Source: Microvirga terrae
GTDB taxonomy: Bacteria; Pseudomonadota; Alphaproteobacteria; Rhizobiales; Beijerinckiaceae
Direction of reading: 5' to 3'
DNA length: 64,000 nt
Assembly: GCF_013307435.2 (NCBI RefSeq)
Contig: NZ_CP102845.1
Coordinates: forward strand, 2,551,001-2,615,000
Positions 33,391 to 42,167 of the stretch are shown piece after piece. A program made the position numbers and the translations under genes. Below the pieces are notes generated by a model. The model saw nothing but the letters and a program-made list of their open reading frames with translations, searched no databases and was not told the DNA's origin. Every line of letters begins with the position of its first letter. Position 1 is the first letter of the stretch.

Positions 33391-33408
33391 CCGGATCATA
33401 TGATCCGG
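33391..33408. promoter_or_regulatory. Perfect 18-base palindrome between divergent genes
   Basis: CCGGATCATATGATCCGG reads the same on both strands. It lies 19 bases upstream of the AEC transporter start and 124 bases upstream of arfB. The perfect dyad in a divergent intergenic region suggests an operator site, though it may be a chance or hairpin element. Confidence 0.45.
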
Positions 33409-33531
33409 AAAAGCGGGGTGTATGAGGCGCTTAAGACGTCCCGAGCCCATCGACAAGCGCCGGATAAGCTTGCATTGGAATTACGCTCTGATGCTCCACT
33501 TGTCTTAAATCCGTCCGGACCGAGGCCTTTG

Positions 33532-33954
33532 ATGATCCAGGTGACGAATTCCATCGCCCTCGACGAGGCGGAGCTTCAGGAGAGCTTCATTCGCGCCTCA
33601 GGACCAGGAGGCCAGAACGTCAACAAGGTCGAGACGGCCGTCCAGTTGCGATTCGATGTCCGTAACTCCCCTTCGCTGCCGGATTTCGTAAAGGAGAAGC
33701 TGGAGCGACTTGCCGGCAGGCGCGTGACGAATGACGGCGTTCTCGTGATCACGGCACAGCGCTTCCGCAGTCAGGACCGCAACCGTGAGGATGCACTCGC
33801 GCGCCTGGTCGAACTGATCCGGCAGGCAACGGAGCGCCCCAAGCCGCGCCGGCCCACCCGTCCGACCCTGGCCTCGAAGAAGCGCAGGCTCGAGGCGAAA
33901 GGGCGGCGGTCCGAGATCAAGAAAGGGCGCAGCGGCAAGCCGGGCTTCGACTAG
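33532..33954 (+). CDS. arfB: Alternative ribosome-rescue factor ArfB (peptidyl-tRNA hydrolase YaeJ)
   Basis: A 140-residue stand-alone release-factor catalytic domain. The GGQ motif is at residues 27-29 (ASGPGGQNVNKVETAV), followed by the folded domain and a Lys/Arg-rich C-terminal tail (KKRRLEAKGRRSEIKKGRSG) that enters the empty mRNA channel of stalled ribosomes. It releases peptides from non-stop complexes independently of a stop codon. The start at 33532 follows GAGG; the frame is open upstream without conserved residues. Confidence 0.93.
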   Translation: MIQVTNSIALDEAELQESFIRASGPGGQNVNKVETAVQLRFDVRNSPSLPDFVKEKLERLAGRRVTNDGVLVITAQRFRSQDRNREDALARLVELIRQATERPKPRRPTRPTLASKKRRLEAKGRRSEIKKGRSGKPGFD

Positions 33955-33998
33955 AGCAGCAGACCGAAAAATGGACCGACTTTTCGCTGATGCGGCCC
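33953..33998. repeat. Short inverted-repeat element related to family A
   Basis: Directly after the arfB stop: an element reading GAGCAGCAGACCGAAAA through a TTTTCG arm and ending in GATGCGG. The CGAAAA/TTTTCG arms can pair. The layout is like the GAGCATC...GAAAA...TTTTCGC palindromes of this order. It may act as the arfB 3' end. Confidence 0.4.
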
Positions 33999-34024
33999 GC
34001 TGGGCGGGTATGGTGTGCTCGGCG

Positions 34025-34387
34025 TCATCCCTGAAGGACGATGCCGCCGAACCCGAGGAGGTCGGCGAAGACAGCGAGCACCACGCCCAGGCCGACGAGG
34101 CTGAGCCCTGTGAGGAAGAACCGAACCGAGCGGTTGTACCGCTTGAGCTGGAGCGACGACACCAGGAGCAGATCGGCCAGGGCTTTGACCTGAAGGGCCA
34201 AGCCCATCGTGATCAGCGCGACCGATACCAAGTCTGAATTGGCCCAATCACCCGGCAGCGCCGACCAGCGACTCAGGAAGCTCAGGGAGAAGCCGACCAC
34301 CACGCCGATCGCCGTGATCGAGCCGTTGCGGAAGGTGGAATCGACGCGCTGGGGCTCCTCGGCCGGCTTGACCGCATCGTTCGCCAT
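34025..34387 (-). CDS. Hypothetical three-span membrane protein
   Basis: A 120-residue protein with a hydrophilic N-terminus (about 22 residues) and three hydrophobic spans: residues 24-40 (ITAIGVVVGFSLSFLSR), 55-75 (VSVALITMGLALQVKALADLLL) and 92-115 (FLTGLSLVGLGVVLAVFADLLGF). No family was recognised. It lies downstream of the second SPW gene on the same strand, 98 bases away, so they may be related in function or expression. Confidence 0.7.
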   Translation of the reverse strand: MANDAVKPAEEPQRVDSTFRNGSITAIGVVVGFSLSFLSRWSALPGDWANSDLVSVALITMGLALQVKALADLLLVSSLQLKRYNRSVRFFLTGLSLVGLGVVLAVFADLLGFGGIVLQG

Positions 34388-34485
34388 CGTCGGGCTCCGC
34401 CTCCGGCAGGTTCCGATGATCCTGCTTCAAGGCGATCCTAGCGCACTTTCCCGCCAGGGTCCTCCCGCGATGGTCGAAAGGGTTC

Positions 34486-34866
34486 TCAACCGTAGTCGCG
34501 GCCCACACCGATCTCGGCCGAGCCGGAGACGGGGATCGTCGTCAGGGCGACGGCGATCTCGAACAGTCCGACGATGACATGGGGCCAGTGCACCTGATCC
34601 GCGAAGCCGAAGAGCCAGGGGGAGGCGGCCAGCAGCAGGCCGCCGGCCGCATCGACCCCCAGATGAGCCCGCATGGGGATGAGGCGTCCCAAGGACAGTT
34701 CGAAGTCGGTCATGAGGCTCGTGATCAGGATGGCGGCTCCAAGGATCATCGGCACCCATTGGGCCGGCCCGTTGTCGGCGAAGCCCAGCACGAACGGCGC
34801 CATGATCAGGGCGAGCCCGGTCAGGTAGTCGATGGCGCCATGGATACGGGTTGGAATGAAGCGCAT
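34486..34866 (-). CDS. SPW-repeat membrane protein (paralogue 2)
   Basis: A 126-residue paralogue of the protein at 7989-8363, with the same start (MRFIPTRIHGAIDYL), two repeat turns (APFVLGFAD and SPWLFGFAD) and the WPHV motif after the second. AGAGGATTG lies before the ATG at 34866; a TTG two codons upstream is in frame. Unlike paralogue 1, the upstream region has GGAAC (34943-34939) but no proper CGTT at 16-17 bases, so EcfG control is not supported. Confidence 0.85.
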   Translation of the reverse strand: MRFIPTRIHGAIDYLTGLALIMAPFVLGFADNGPAQWVPMILGAAILITSLMTDFELSLGRLIPMRAHLGVDAAGGLLLAASPWLFGFADQVHWPHVIVGLFEIAVALTTIPVSGSAEIGVGRDYG

Positions 34867-34979
34867 GAACAATCCTCTTCCGACAGGGCTAGGTAAGGGT
34901 GCGCGAGGGCACCAGTCAAAGTCTGCCTGGCGGGCAATGTTCCCGAATGTCCTGCGCTAAGTATATGAGTTAACTTATG

Positions 34980-36029
34980 TTATTTCTCAGGCGGATAGGC
35001 GTGCTCGCGGCCCCTGTAGTCTGAGACCGAGTAGCAGCCCTCAGTGCCCCGGATCGCATCGGGACCGATGACCGCCTTGCCGTGGCCGCCCGGAATGTCG
35101 AGGATATAGGTCGGCTGGCACAATCCCGAGATCCGCCCGCGCAGACCAGCGACGAGAGCCCGGCCTTCCTCGATCGTCAGGCGGAAGTGGCTCGTCCCGG
35201 GAGCAAGGTCCGGATGATGCAGGTAATAAGGCTTCACCCGCGTTTCCACGAAGGCGCGCATGAGGGCCGCGAGCGTGTCGGGATCGTCGTTGACGCCCTT
35301 CAGCAGGACGGACTGGCTGATCATGACGATGCCTGAATCGACGAGCCGCGCGCAGGCGGTCCGCGCATCGTCCGTCAACTCGCGCGGATGGTTGGCGTGA
35401 AGGGCCACGTAGGCTGTCTTGCCGCTGGCCGTCAGAGCCGCGATCAGGGCATCGTCAATCCGCTCCGGCTCCACCACGGGGACCCGGGTGTGGAAACGAA
35501 CGATCTTCACGTGATCGATGGCGGCAAGCCGCTCCATGATTTCCGCGAGACGACGAGGCGCGAGAACCAGCGGATCTCCCCCGGTCAGGATTACTTCCCA
35601 GATCTCCGGGTGACCGGCGATATAGGCGAAGGCTCTGTCCATGGCGTCCGGCGACAGGGTGCCGAGCCCCTGCGGCCCGACCATCTCGCGGCGGAAGCAG
35701 AATCGGCAATAAACCGGGCAGACATGGACGGCCTTGAGCAGGACCCGATCCGGGTAGCGGTGAACGATGCCTTCCACGGGACTGTGCGGGAGATCGCCGA
35801 TGGGATCGGCGCGCTCTTCCGGCAGGATCGTCAATTCGGCTGCATCCGGCACGAACTGACGGGCGATCGGGTCATTCGGATCGTTCCGGTCGATCAGTCT
35901 TGCCATGGCGGGGCTGATCGCGACCGCGTAGCGCTCGGCCACGGCTTCGATCCCCGCGCGCTCTTCGGGCCCGACCAGGCCCGCCTCGCTGAGTTCGACA
36001 GGGGTACGGATGGGGCGGATCGCGTTCAT
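34980..36029 (-). CDS. epmB: EF-P (R)-beta-lysylation pathway lysine 2,3-aminomutase EpmB
   Basis: A 349-residue radical-SAM, PLP-dependent aminomutase that converts (S)-alpha-lysine to (R)-beta-lysine for attachment to EF-P. The radical-SAM cluster motif is CPVYCRFCF (about residues 104-112) and the PLP Lys is in DIPGGHGKAVIG near the C-terminus, as in KamA-type enzymes. It lacks the long N- and C-terminal extensions of catabolic lysine aminomutases. Its ATG overlaps the epmA stop by ATGA. With epmA and efp adjacent, assignment to EF-P modification is strong. Confidence 0.93.
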   Translation of the reverse strand: MNAIRPIRTPVELSEAGLVGPEERAGIEAVAERYAVAISPAMARLIDRNDPNDPIARQFVPDAAELTILPEERADPIGDLPHSPVEGIVHRYPDRVLLKAVHVCPVYCRFCFRREMVGPQGLGTLSPDAMDRAFAYIAGHPEIWEVILTGGDPLVLAPRRLAEIMERLAAIDHVKIVRFHTRVPVVEPERIDDALIAALTASGKTAYVALHANHPRELTDDARTACARLVDSGIVMISQSVLLKGVNDDPDTLAALMRAFVETRVKPYYLHHPDLAPGTSHFRLTIEEGRALVAGLRGRISGLCQPTYILDIPGGHGKAVIGPDAIRGTEGCYSVSDYRGREHAYPPEK

Positions 36030-37090
36030 TGGCTTGTCTCCGGCACGGGTGCCCAGAGCACCTGGTCGATGCGCGCGGCGCCGGTGGCGAGCATCACAAG
36101 GCGGTCGAAGCCGAGCGCGATGCCGCTCGCCTCGGGCATCCGGGCCAGTGCCGCCAGGAAATCTTCGTCCACCGGATAGTTTTCCCCGTAAATCCGCGTC
36201 TTTTCCGCCATTTCGGCCTCGAAGCGCCGCCGCTGTTCGGCTGCATCCGTGAGCTCGCCGAAGGCGTTGGCGAGCTCGACCCCGCAGGCATAGAGCTCGA
36301 ACCTCTCCGCCACCCGCGGGTCGCGGGCAGTCGGGCGGGCAAGGGCTGCTTCCGCGACCGGGTACTCGTCCAGGATCGTGGCGCGACCGAGTCCGAGATT
36401 GGGCTCCACTCGTTCCACGATGACGCGACTGAACAGGTCCGACCAGGTGTCGTCCTCGGCCACCCGGATTCGCGCCGCCTCCAGGCTTGCGGCCAGATGG
36501 TCCCGATCCGTCGCGCCCTGCGGGTCGATGGAGGCGAGGAGGTCGATTCCGGCAAAGCGGTCGAACGCCTCGGCCACGCTCAGGCGCTCCGGCTCCTTGA
36601 ACGGATCAGTCTCGCGGCCCCGCCAAGCGAGGCTGCGGGTGCCGGCGGTTTCCGCTGCCAGACGCAGGATCTCGGCGCAGTCTCGCATGAGAGCCTCATA
36701 GCTCTCGCCCGCACGGTACCATTCGAGCATGGTGAATTCGGGGTGGTGCAGGGGGCCGCGCTCCCGATTGCGGTAGACATGGGCGAAGCAGGCGATGCGG
36801 GTCTCGCCGGCCGCCAGGAGCTTCTTGCAGGCGAATTCCGGCGAGGTATGCAGGTAAAGGGGGGCCCGCGAGCCGTCGAGCCCGACGGCCTCCGTGGCGA
36901 AGGCGTGAAGATGCGCCTCGTTGCCAGGAGAGGTCTGGAGCGTGGCCGTATCGACCTCCACGAAGTCCCGTGAGGCGAAGAACGCCCGGAGCCCAGCCTG
37001 GATCCGGTTCCTGCTTAAAAGGAAGGGCCGGCGGTCCGCATGGACGTGGGGCGTCCACCAGGGGGAGGGGGAAGGTACGGGTCGATCCAT
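36026..37090 (-). CDS. epmA: EF-P--(R)-beta-lysine ligase EpmA
   Basis: A 354-residue class II lysyl-tRNA-synthetase-like enzyme without the anticodon-binding domain (also called PoxA, GenX, YjeA). It activates (R)-beta-lysine with ATP and attaches it to the EF-P Lys. Class II motifs: motif 1 FVEVDTATLQTSPGNEAHL, motif 2 RNRERGPLHHPEFTMLEWY, motif 3 GIALGFDRLVML. The Ala preceding the motif 3 tail and small pocket residues fit EpmA. Upstream of epmB with ATGA overlap and divergent from efp, 141 bases apart. Confidence 0.94.
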   Translation of the reverse strand: MDRPVPSPSPWWTPHVHADRRPFLLSRNRIQAGLRAFFASRDFVEVDTATLQTSPGNEAHLHAFATEAVGLDGSRAPLYLHTSPEFACKKLLAAGETRIACFAHVYRNRERGPLHHPEFTMLEWYRAGESYEALMRDCAEILRLAAETAGTRSLAWRGRETDPFKEPERLSVAEAFDRFAGIDLLASIDPQGATDRDHLAASLEAARIRVAEDDTWSDLFSRVIVERVEPNLGLGRATILDEYPVAEAALARPTARDPRVAERFELYACGVELANAFGELTDAAEQRRRFEAEMAEKTRIYGENYPVDEDFLAALARMPEASGIALGFDRLVMLATGAARIDQVLWAPVPETSQ

Positions 37091-37231
37091 TCCAAAGGGC
37101 TCATCAAGGTCGGACTGGCGATTTGCGCGAAGATAGGCTACTGCGGCTCGGAAAACCGTTTTCGGTGCTCCTGAAGGCTCGGCGACCCGACCCTCATGAC
37201 GCGCCCCTATCTGTCACAAGGAAAGCTTCCC

Positions 37232-37798
37232 GTGAAGGTCATCGCCTCAACGCTCCGCAAAGGCAACGTCGTCGACATGGACGGCAGGCTCTATGTGGTT
37301 CTCACCGCTCAGAACATCCACCCCGGCAAGGGTACGCCGGTCACCCAGCTCGACATGCGCCGCATCTCCGACGGCGTGAAGGTGTCCGAGCGCTACCGAA
37401 CCACCGAGCAGGTCGAGCGTGCCTTCGTGGAAGACCGCGAGCACACCTTCCTCTACGAGGACGGCGAGGGCTTCCATTTCATGAACCCGGAAACCTACGA
37501 CCAGGTGACCGTGCCCGAGGACATCATCGGCGACCAGAAGGCCTATCTTCAGGAAGGCATGGCCGTGATGCTCTCGACCCATAACGGCGTGGCGATCGCC
37601 ATCGAACTGCCGGCCCGCGTCACCCTCGAGATCACCGACACGGAGCCGGTGGTGAAAGGCCAGACCGCGTCGTCGTCCTACAAGCCCGCCATGCTGTCTA
37701 ACGGCGTGCGCACCCTGGTGCCGCCCCACATCACGGCCGGCACCCGCGTCGTGATCATGACGGAAGACGGCTCCTACGTGGAGCGTGCGAAGGACTGA
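37232..37798 (+). CDS. efp: Elongation factor P
   Basis: A 188-residue EF-P that promotes peptide-bond formation at polyproline stretches. Three beta-barrel domains; the modified Lys is Lys33 in HPGKGTP (Lys34 of E. coli) at the tip of domain I. The GTG start at 37232 with AAGGAAAG upstream gives the normal length; the upstream extension in frame is not conserved. Divergent from epmA, so the modification enzymes and substrate form one locus. A long stem-loop follows the gene. Confidence 0.96.
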   Translation: MKVIASTLRKGNVVDMDGRLYVVLTAQNIHPGKGTPVTQLDMRRISDGVKVSERYRTTEQVERAFVEDREHTFLYEDGEGFHFMNPETYDQVTVPEDIIGDQKAYLQEGMAVMLSTHNGVAIAIELPARVTLEITDTEPVVKGQTASSSYKPAMLSNGVRTLVPPHITAGTRVVIMTEDGSYVERAKD

Positions 37799-37862
37799 CG
37801 GCCCGAGCCCTCGTCACCGGTCTTGTGCCGGCCTCGAGGGCCGACGGAACAATCAGGTCTTG

Positions 37863-37910
37863 AAGGGCAGGAGGTTTCGGTGGAAGGCTCGCCGGACGTC
37901 CTGCCCTTTT
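37863..37910 (+). terminator. Putative efp terminator
   Basis: A ten-base-pair stem (37863-37872 with 37899-37908) with a 26-base loop, followed by a short T-rich tract (TTCTCTT). The loop is longer than usual, so it may need internal pairing. Confidence 0.5.
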
Positions 37911-37936
37911 CTCTTATGTCGGAAGCGGATGGTTTC

Positions 37937-39121
37937 ATGACGCGCGGTCTCGCGAACCCCATCAACCCTCTTGTTGCCGATGTCGGCTCTCCTCCGATTC
38001 CCGAAGCTCAGGCCTGGACCAAGCGCTATGACGGCTCCCTCGGCCCGCTGATCAACCTCTCGCAGGCCGTTCCGGGCAACCCGCCCCATGCCGATCTGCT
38101 CGCCCGGATGGGCGCTGCCGCGGGCTCTGCGGCAGGCTCGCAATATGGTCCGATCAATGGGGATGCGGATCTGCGTCAGGCCTACGCGGCGGATCTGTCC
38201 CGCTTGTACGAGGGCCGGATCGGGCCCGAGGACACGGCGGTGACCGCCGGCTGCAACATGGCGTTCTTCGCCGCCATGATGCTGCTCGCGCATCGCGGCG
38301 AAGCGGTATTGCTGCCGACGCCCTGGTACTTCAACCACCAGATGACCCTCGACATGCTCGGCATCGAGCCGCGCCCGCTGCCGTGCCGGGCGGACCATGG
38401 GTTCGTGCCCCGCGTGGAAGATGCGGAACCTCTGATCGACGAGAAAGTCCGGGCCATCGTTCTCGTCACCCCCAACAATCCCACAGGGGCCGTCTATCCC
38501 GCCCACGTGATCGAGGCCTTCGCTCAGCTCTGCGCCAGACGTGGCATTTATCTCGTGATCGACGAGACTTACCGGGACTTCCTGCCGCAGGGCATGAACC
38601 GGGCGCACGGTCTGTTCATTGGCGAGGAATGGCGCAAGACGGTTGTTCAGCTCTATTCCTTCTCGAAATCCTACGCGATCCCGGGGCACCGCACCGGAGC
38701 CGTCACGGCCGATGCGGCGCTCATCGAGCAGATCGCCAAGATCCTCGACTGCATCCAGATCTGTGCACCTCGAACCGCCCAGGCTGCACTGCCCTGGGCC
38801 ATCGACGCCTTGCACGACTGGCGCGAGGACAACCGGGCCGAGATCAACCGGCGTGCACAGGTTTTTCAGGAGGCGCTCGCTCCACTGCCGGAATGGACGA
38901 TCGACTCGGTGGGAGCTTATTTCGCCTATCTGCGCCACCCGTTCCCGCAGGCCAAGGCCCAGCAGGTTGCGGAGAAGCTCGCGACGGAGAGAGGGGTTTT
39001 GTGCCTGCCGGGGAGTTATTTCGGGCCCGGGCAGGAAGAGCATCTGCGCGTTGCCATCGCCAATGTCGGGGCCGATGTCTTGAAGGGGCTCACGGAGCGC
39101 TTCAAGGGGTTCCGGCTCTGA
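37937..39121 (+). CDS. PLP-dependent class I/II aminotransferase
   Basis: A 394-residue fold-type I aminotransferase. The PLP-binding signatures are NNPTGAVYP, VIDETYRDFLP (Asp and Tyr) and the Schiff-base Lys in SFSKSYAIPGHRTG, with the carboxylate Arg near HLRVAIAN. It resembles aspartate/methionine-type transaminases but the substrate cannot be fixed. The start at 37937 follows GGAAG; an earlier ATG at 37916 lies directly after the efp terminator without a ribosome-binding site. Likely monocistronic. Confidence 0.83.
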   Translation: MTRGLANPINPLVADVGSPPIPEAQAWTKRYDGSLGPLINLSQAVPGNPPHADLLARMGAAAGSAAGSQYGPINGDADLRQAYAADLSRLYEGRIGPEDTAVTAGCNMAFFAAMMLLAHRGEAVLLPTPWYFNHQMTLDMLGIEPRPLPCRADHGFVPRVEDAEPLIDEKVRAIVLVTPNNPTGAVYPAHVIEAFAQLCARRGIYLVIDETYRDFLPQGMNRAHGLFIGEEWRKTVVQLYSFSKSYAIPGHRTGAVTADAALIEQIAKILDCIQICAPRTAQAALPWAIDALHDWREDNRAEINRRAQVFQEALAPLPEWTIDSVGAYFAYLRHPFPQAKAQQVAEKLATERGVLCLPGSYFGPGQEEHLRVAIANVGADVLKGLTERFKGFRL

Positions 39122-39236
39122 CCGTCCCGGAAGAGGTAGGGTACAATCTGCGGCGCTTGCCCTTGGCAGGACCGCACGGCGATGGTTACTCTCTTGGTCA
39201 AATGCGGCGTCCGATCGGGATGCCCGGGGATTCGTT

Positions 39237-40352
39237 TTGACCGTCAAAGTGGACGCGACAGCAGAACCAGGAGACCGACATGCGGATCCGCTGAACGGGT
39301 CCGCAAACGGCGCCTCCTTGGTCGCGGAGCGTCCCGCGCCGACGCGGACGGATCCTCGCCGGCGGTCTTCCAAAAGCTATGCTGCGCTCGATCTCGGCAC
39401 GAACAACTGCCGCCTTCTCATTGCGGAACCTGCACATTTCGGCTTTCGGGTTGTCGACGCGTTCTCCCGCCTCGTCCGGCTCGGCGAAGGTCTCGGCCTC
39501 GGCAACCGCCTTAGTGACGACGCGATTGCCCGCACGATCGACGCCCTGCGCGTGTGCCGTGAGAAGATGGCCGCGAAGGACGTCACGCGGGCGCGCCTCG
39601 TCGCCACGGAGGCCTGCCGTCTCGCCGAGAACGGGCCGTCCTTCATCGGCCGTGTGCGCGACGAACTCGACCTGGAGCTCGAGATCGTCGATCGCAAGAC
39701 CGAAGCCTATCTGGCCGTGACCGGATGCGCATCCCTGGTCGATCCCAAGGCGCATTCCGTCATCATCTTCGACATCGGTGGTGGGTCGACGGAAATCGCC
39801 TGGCTCGACGGGCAGGCGCCGCACGCCTTCGCCGATCCCTGCAAGCGGATCCGCGCCTGGGACTCGCTCCCCGTGGGCGTGGTGACCCTGGCCGAGCGCT
39901 GGGGCGGCATCGATGTCACGCCCGAGACCTTCGAGGGAATGGTCGAGGAGGTGTCCGACCTTCTGCTCGATTTCGCCCTTGTGGCAGCACAGGCGGGACG
40001 GGCCCGCAATTTCCATCTTCTCGGGACCTCGGGAACCGTCACCACGGTCGGGGGCATTCATTTGGGACTCGCGCGCTACGACCGGCGCCGCGTGGACGGA
40101 ATGTGGATGCGCAACGGCGAGATCTCGACAGTGATGCAGCGTTTGCTGCATTCGGATTTTACGCAGCGGGCAGAGAATCCCTGCATCGGCAAGGAGCGCG
40201 CCGATCTGGTTCTCGCGGGCTGCGCCATATTGGAAGCAATCCGCCGGGCTTTCCCGTCGGAGCGCCTGCGCATTGCGGATCGCGGATTGCGCGAAGGAAT
40301 CCTGATGAAGATGATGCGAGAGGATTTCGTGTGGCGAGGGGGCCAGCGGTGA
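39237..40352 (+). CDS. Ppx/GppA-family exopolyphosphatase/phosphatase
   Basis: A 371-residue protein with the ASKHA fold of exopolyphosphatases and guanosine pentaphosphate phosphohydrolases. Motifs: [29 protein letters not shown], the catalytic Glu in [22 protein letters not shown] and [12 protein letters not shown]. It has only the N-terminal phosphatase core (no HD-like C-terminus), as in short alphaproteobacterial members. The first 45 residues are unconserved and disordered; the TTG start at 39237 is tentative, and a GTG at 39249 is an alternative. The stop overlaps the rlmE start (GTGA). Confidence 0.85.
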   Translation: MTVKVDATAEPGDRHADPLNGSANGASLVAERPAPTRTDPRRRSSKSYAALDLGTNNCRLLIAEPAHFGFRVVDAFSRLVRLGEGLGLGNRLSDDAIARTIDALRVCREKMAAKDVTRARLVATEACRLAENGPSFIGRVRDELDLELEIVDRKTEAYLAVTGCASLVDPKAHSVIIFDIGGGSTEIAWLDGQAPHAFADPCKRIRAWDSLPVGVVTLAERWGGIDVTPETFEGMVEEVSDLLLDFALVAAQAGRARNFHLLGTSGTVTTVGGIHLGLARYDRRRVDGMWMRNGEISTVMQRLLHSDFTQRAENPCIGKERADLVLAGCAILEAIRRAFPSERLRIADRGLREGILMKMMREDFVWRGGQR

Positions 40353-41047
40353 GCGCGAAAACGGGATCCGGGGCCCGCAATCTCAAGCAGCGCGTAAAAA
40401 CCGCCCACAAGCGGACGCTCTCGTCTCAGAAGTGGCTCGAACGCCAGCTCAACGACCCTTATGTCGCGCGCGCCAAGCGCGAAGGTTATCGCTCGCGCGC
40501 GGCCTTCAAGCTGCTGGAGATCGACGAGAAGTATCATCTCCTCAAGCCCGGTCAGCGGATCGTCGACCTCGGTGCCGCGCCCGGCGGCTGGTCGCAGATC
40601 GCCGCCACGAAGGTCGGCCCGAAGGGCAAGGTGGTCGGCATCGATCTCCTGCCGATCGATCCCATGCCGGGGGTCGAGTTCATCCAGCTCGACTTCCTGG
40701 ACGAGAGCGCTCCCGGCCGGCTGATCGAGATGCTCGGCGGTCCGGCCGACATCGTCATGTCCGACATGGCGGCCAATACAACCGGCCACAAGAAGACCGA
40801 TCACCTGCGCATCATCGGCCTGGCGGAGGCCGCGATCTATTTCGCCCGCGAGATCCTGGCGCCGGGCGGCGCCTTCGTGGCCAAGGTGTTCCAGGGGGGC
40901 ACCGAGAACCAGCTGCTGGCCGATCTCAAGCGCGACTTCGCCGTGGTGCGCCACGTGAAGCCGGCGGCGAGCCGAGCCGACTCGGCGGAACTCTACGTGA
41001 TGGCGACCGGTTTCCGGGGGCGGGCCGACGAGACACCGGGCGCCTGA
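40349..41047 (+). CDS. rlmE: 23S rRNA (uridine2552-2'-O)-methyltransferase RlmE
   Basis: A 232-residue FtsJ-family SAM methyltransferase that methylates U2552 in the A loop of 23S rRNA at a late assembly step. SAM motif [14 protein letters not shown] and the K-D-K-E tetrad: [49 protein letters not shown]. The N-terminal tail is basic ([14 protein letters not shown]). GTG start overlapping the stop of the Ppx/GppA gene, with GAGGGGG upstream, so the two are translationally coupled; this pairing is common in alphaproteobacteria. Confidence 0.94.
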   Translation: MSAKTGSGARNLKQRVKTAHKRTLSSQKWLERQLNDPYVARAKREGYRSRAAFKLLEIDEKYHLLKPGQRIVDLGAAPGGWSQIAATKVGPKGKVVGIDLLPIDPMPGVEFIQLDFLDESAPGRLIEMLGGPADIVMSDMAANTTGHKKTDHLRIIGLAEAAIYFAREILAPGGAFVAKVFQGGTENQLLADLKRDFAVVRHVKPAASRADSAELYVMATGFRGRADETPGA

Positions 41048-41088
41048 CGGGGCTCGCCACGAGGCCTGATTTTGCAAAGGACACGACC

Positions 41089-42024
41089 ATGGCAGCGCAC
41101 CAGATCGGCATCATCGGCCTCGGCAAGATCGCGCAGGATCAGCATCTGCCGGTCATCAAGGCCAACCCGGACTTCGAACTCCTGGCGGTTGCGAGCCAGC
41201 GCGGGCTGCAGCCGGACGAGGCGAAATACAGCTTTCAGGATTACCGGGACCTCCTGAAGATCCCCGAGGTGGAGGCGGTGTCGATCTGCACGCCGCCTCA
41301 GGTCCGACACCAGATCGCCCGCGAGGCGCTTCTCGCCGGCAAGAGCGTGCTGCTCGAAAAACCGCCGGCCGCCACCTTGAGCGAGCTCGAGGATCTCAAG
41401 GAGCTCGCCGCCAAGGTGGGGAAGGTCGTGTTCACCACTTGGCACGCCCAGTACAACAAAGCCGTCGAGGAGGCCAAGAAGGCGCTCGCCGGCTGGACGA
41501 TCAAGCGCCTTCTGGTGACCTGGAAGGAGGACGTGCGGCACTGGCATCCGGGCCAGCAATGGATCTGGCAGGCGGGCGGATTCGGCGTGTTCGATCCCGG
41601 GATCAACGCGCTCTCCATCGTCACCCGCATCATGCCCGAGCCGGTCTTCATCAAGGCATCGGAACTCGAATTTCCTGCCAACCGCGATGCGCCGATCGCC
41701 GCCCATCTGACGTTCTCCATGAGCCACGGACAAGGCGACCTGCAGGCGGTGTTCGACTGGCGCCAGACCGGGCCGCAGACCTGGGACATCGAGGTCGAGA
41801 CGGAAGCGGGCCTGAACCTCAAACTCAGCCATGGCGGCAGCTGCCTGGAAATCGGCGGCCGGCAGGTGGTGCAGGAGGAGTCCGCGGAATACCAAGGAAT
41901 CTACCGTCGCTTCGACGAATTGCTGAACGCCCGCCAGTCCGAGGTCGACGACGCTCCGTTCCGCCTCGTGGGCGACGCCTTTATGATCGGCAGGCGGGTT
42001 CAGGTCGAGCCGTTCCAGGATTAA
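41089..42024 (+). CDS. Gfo/Idh/MocA-family oxidoreductase (galactose 1-dehydrogenase-like)
   Basis: A 311-residue NAD(P)-dependent oxidoreductase: Rossmann motif GIIGLGKIAQDQHLP at the N-terminus, CTPP motif near residue 65, and EKPP with the catalytic-site Lys at about residue 89. The C-terminal beta-sheet domain resembles sugar dehydrogenases of the D-galactose or L-arabinose 1-dehydrogenase type; that substrate suggestion is tentative. It follows rlmE after 41 bases. A dispersed repeat of family B follows. Confidence 0.85.
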   Translation: MAAHQIGIIGLGKIAQDQHLPVIKANPDFELLAVASQRGLQPDEAKYSFQDYRDLLKIPEVEAVSICTPPQVRHQIAREALLAGKSVLLEKPPAATLSELEDLKELAAKVGKVVFTTWHAQYNKAVEEAKKALAGWTIKRLLVTWKEDVRHWHPGQQWIWQAGGFGVFDPGINALSIVTRIMPEPVFIKASELEFPANRDAPIAAHLTFSMSHGQGDLQAVFDWRQTGPQTWDIEVETEAGLNLKLSHGGSCLEIGGRQVVQEESAEYQGIYRRFDELLNARQSEVDDAPFRLVGDAFMIGRRVQVEPFQD

Positions 42025-42032
42025 CTCCACGC

Positions 42033-42122
42033 CGTCATGGCCGGGCCTGTCCCGGCCATCCCGATGGGAGAAGCGTTGCGCCCTCCCGTAACGGGATCAC
42101 CGGCACGAGGCCGGTGGTGACG
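42033..42122. repeat. Dispersed palindromic repeat, family B, copy 2
   Basis: CGTCATGGCCGGGCCTGTCC at the start and GATCACCGGCACGAGGCCGG followed by TGGTGACG at the end, matching the copy at 20371-20459 in both ends and length. Both halves fold: GGCCGGG with CCCGGCC, and CACCGGC with GCCGGTG. Lies between convergent genes. Confidence 0.8.
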
Positions 42123-42167
42123 AGGCAGGGAACCGCCCAATCCGAGCCGACGCTGCCGCGGCACCCC

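Noticed and set aside
34919..34943. EcfG promoter for the second SPW gene
   Set aside because: GGAAC is present but at 16-17 bases there is ACTT or CTTT rather than CGTT.
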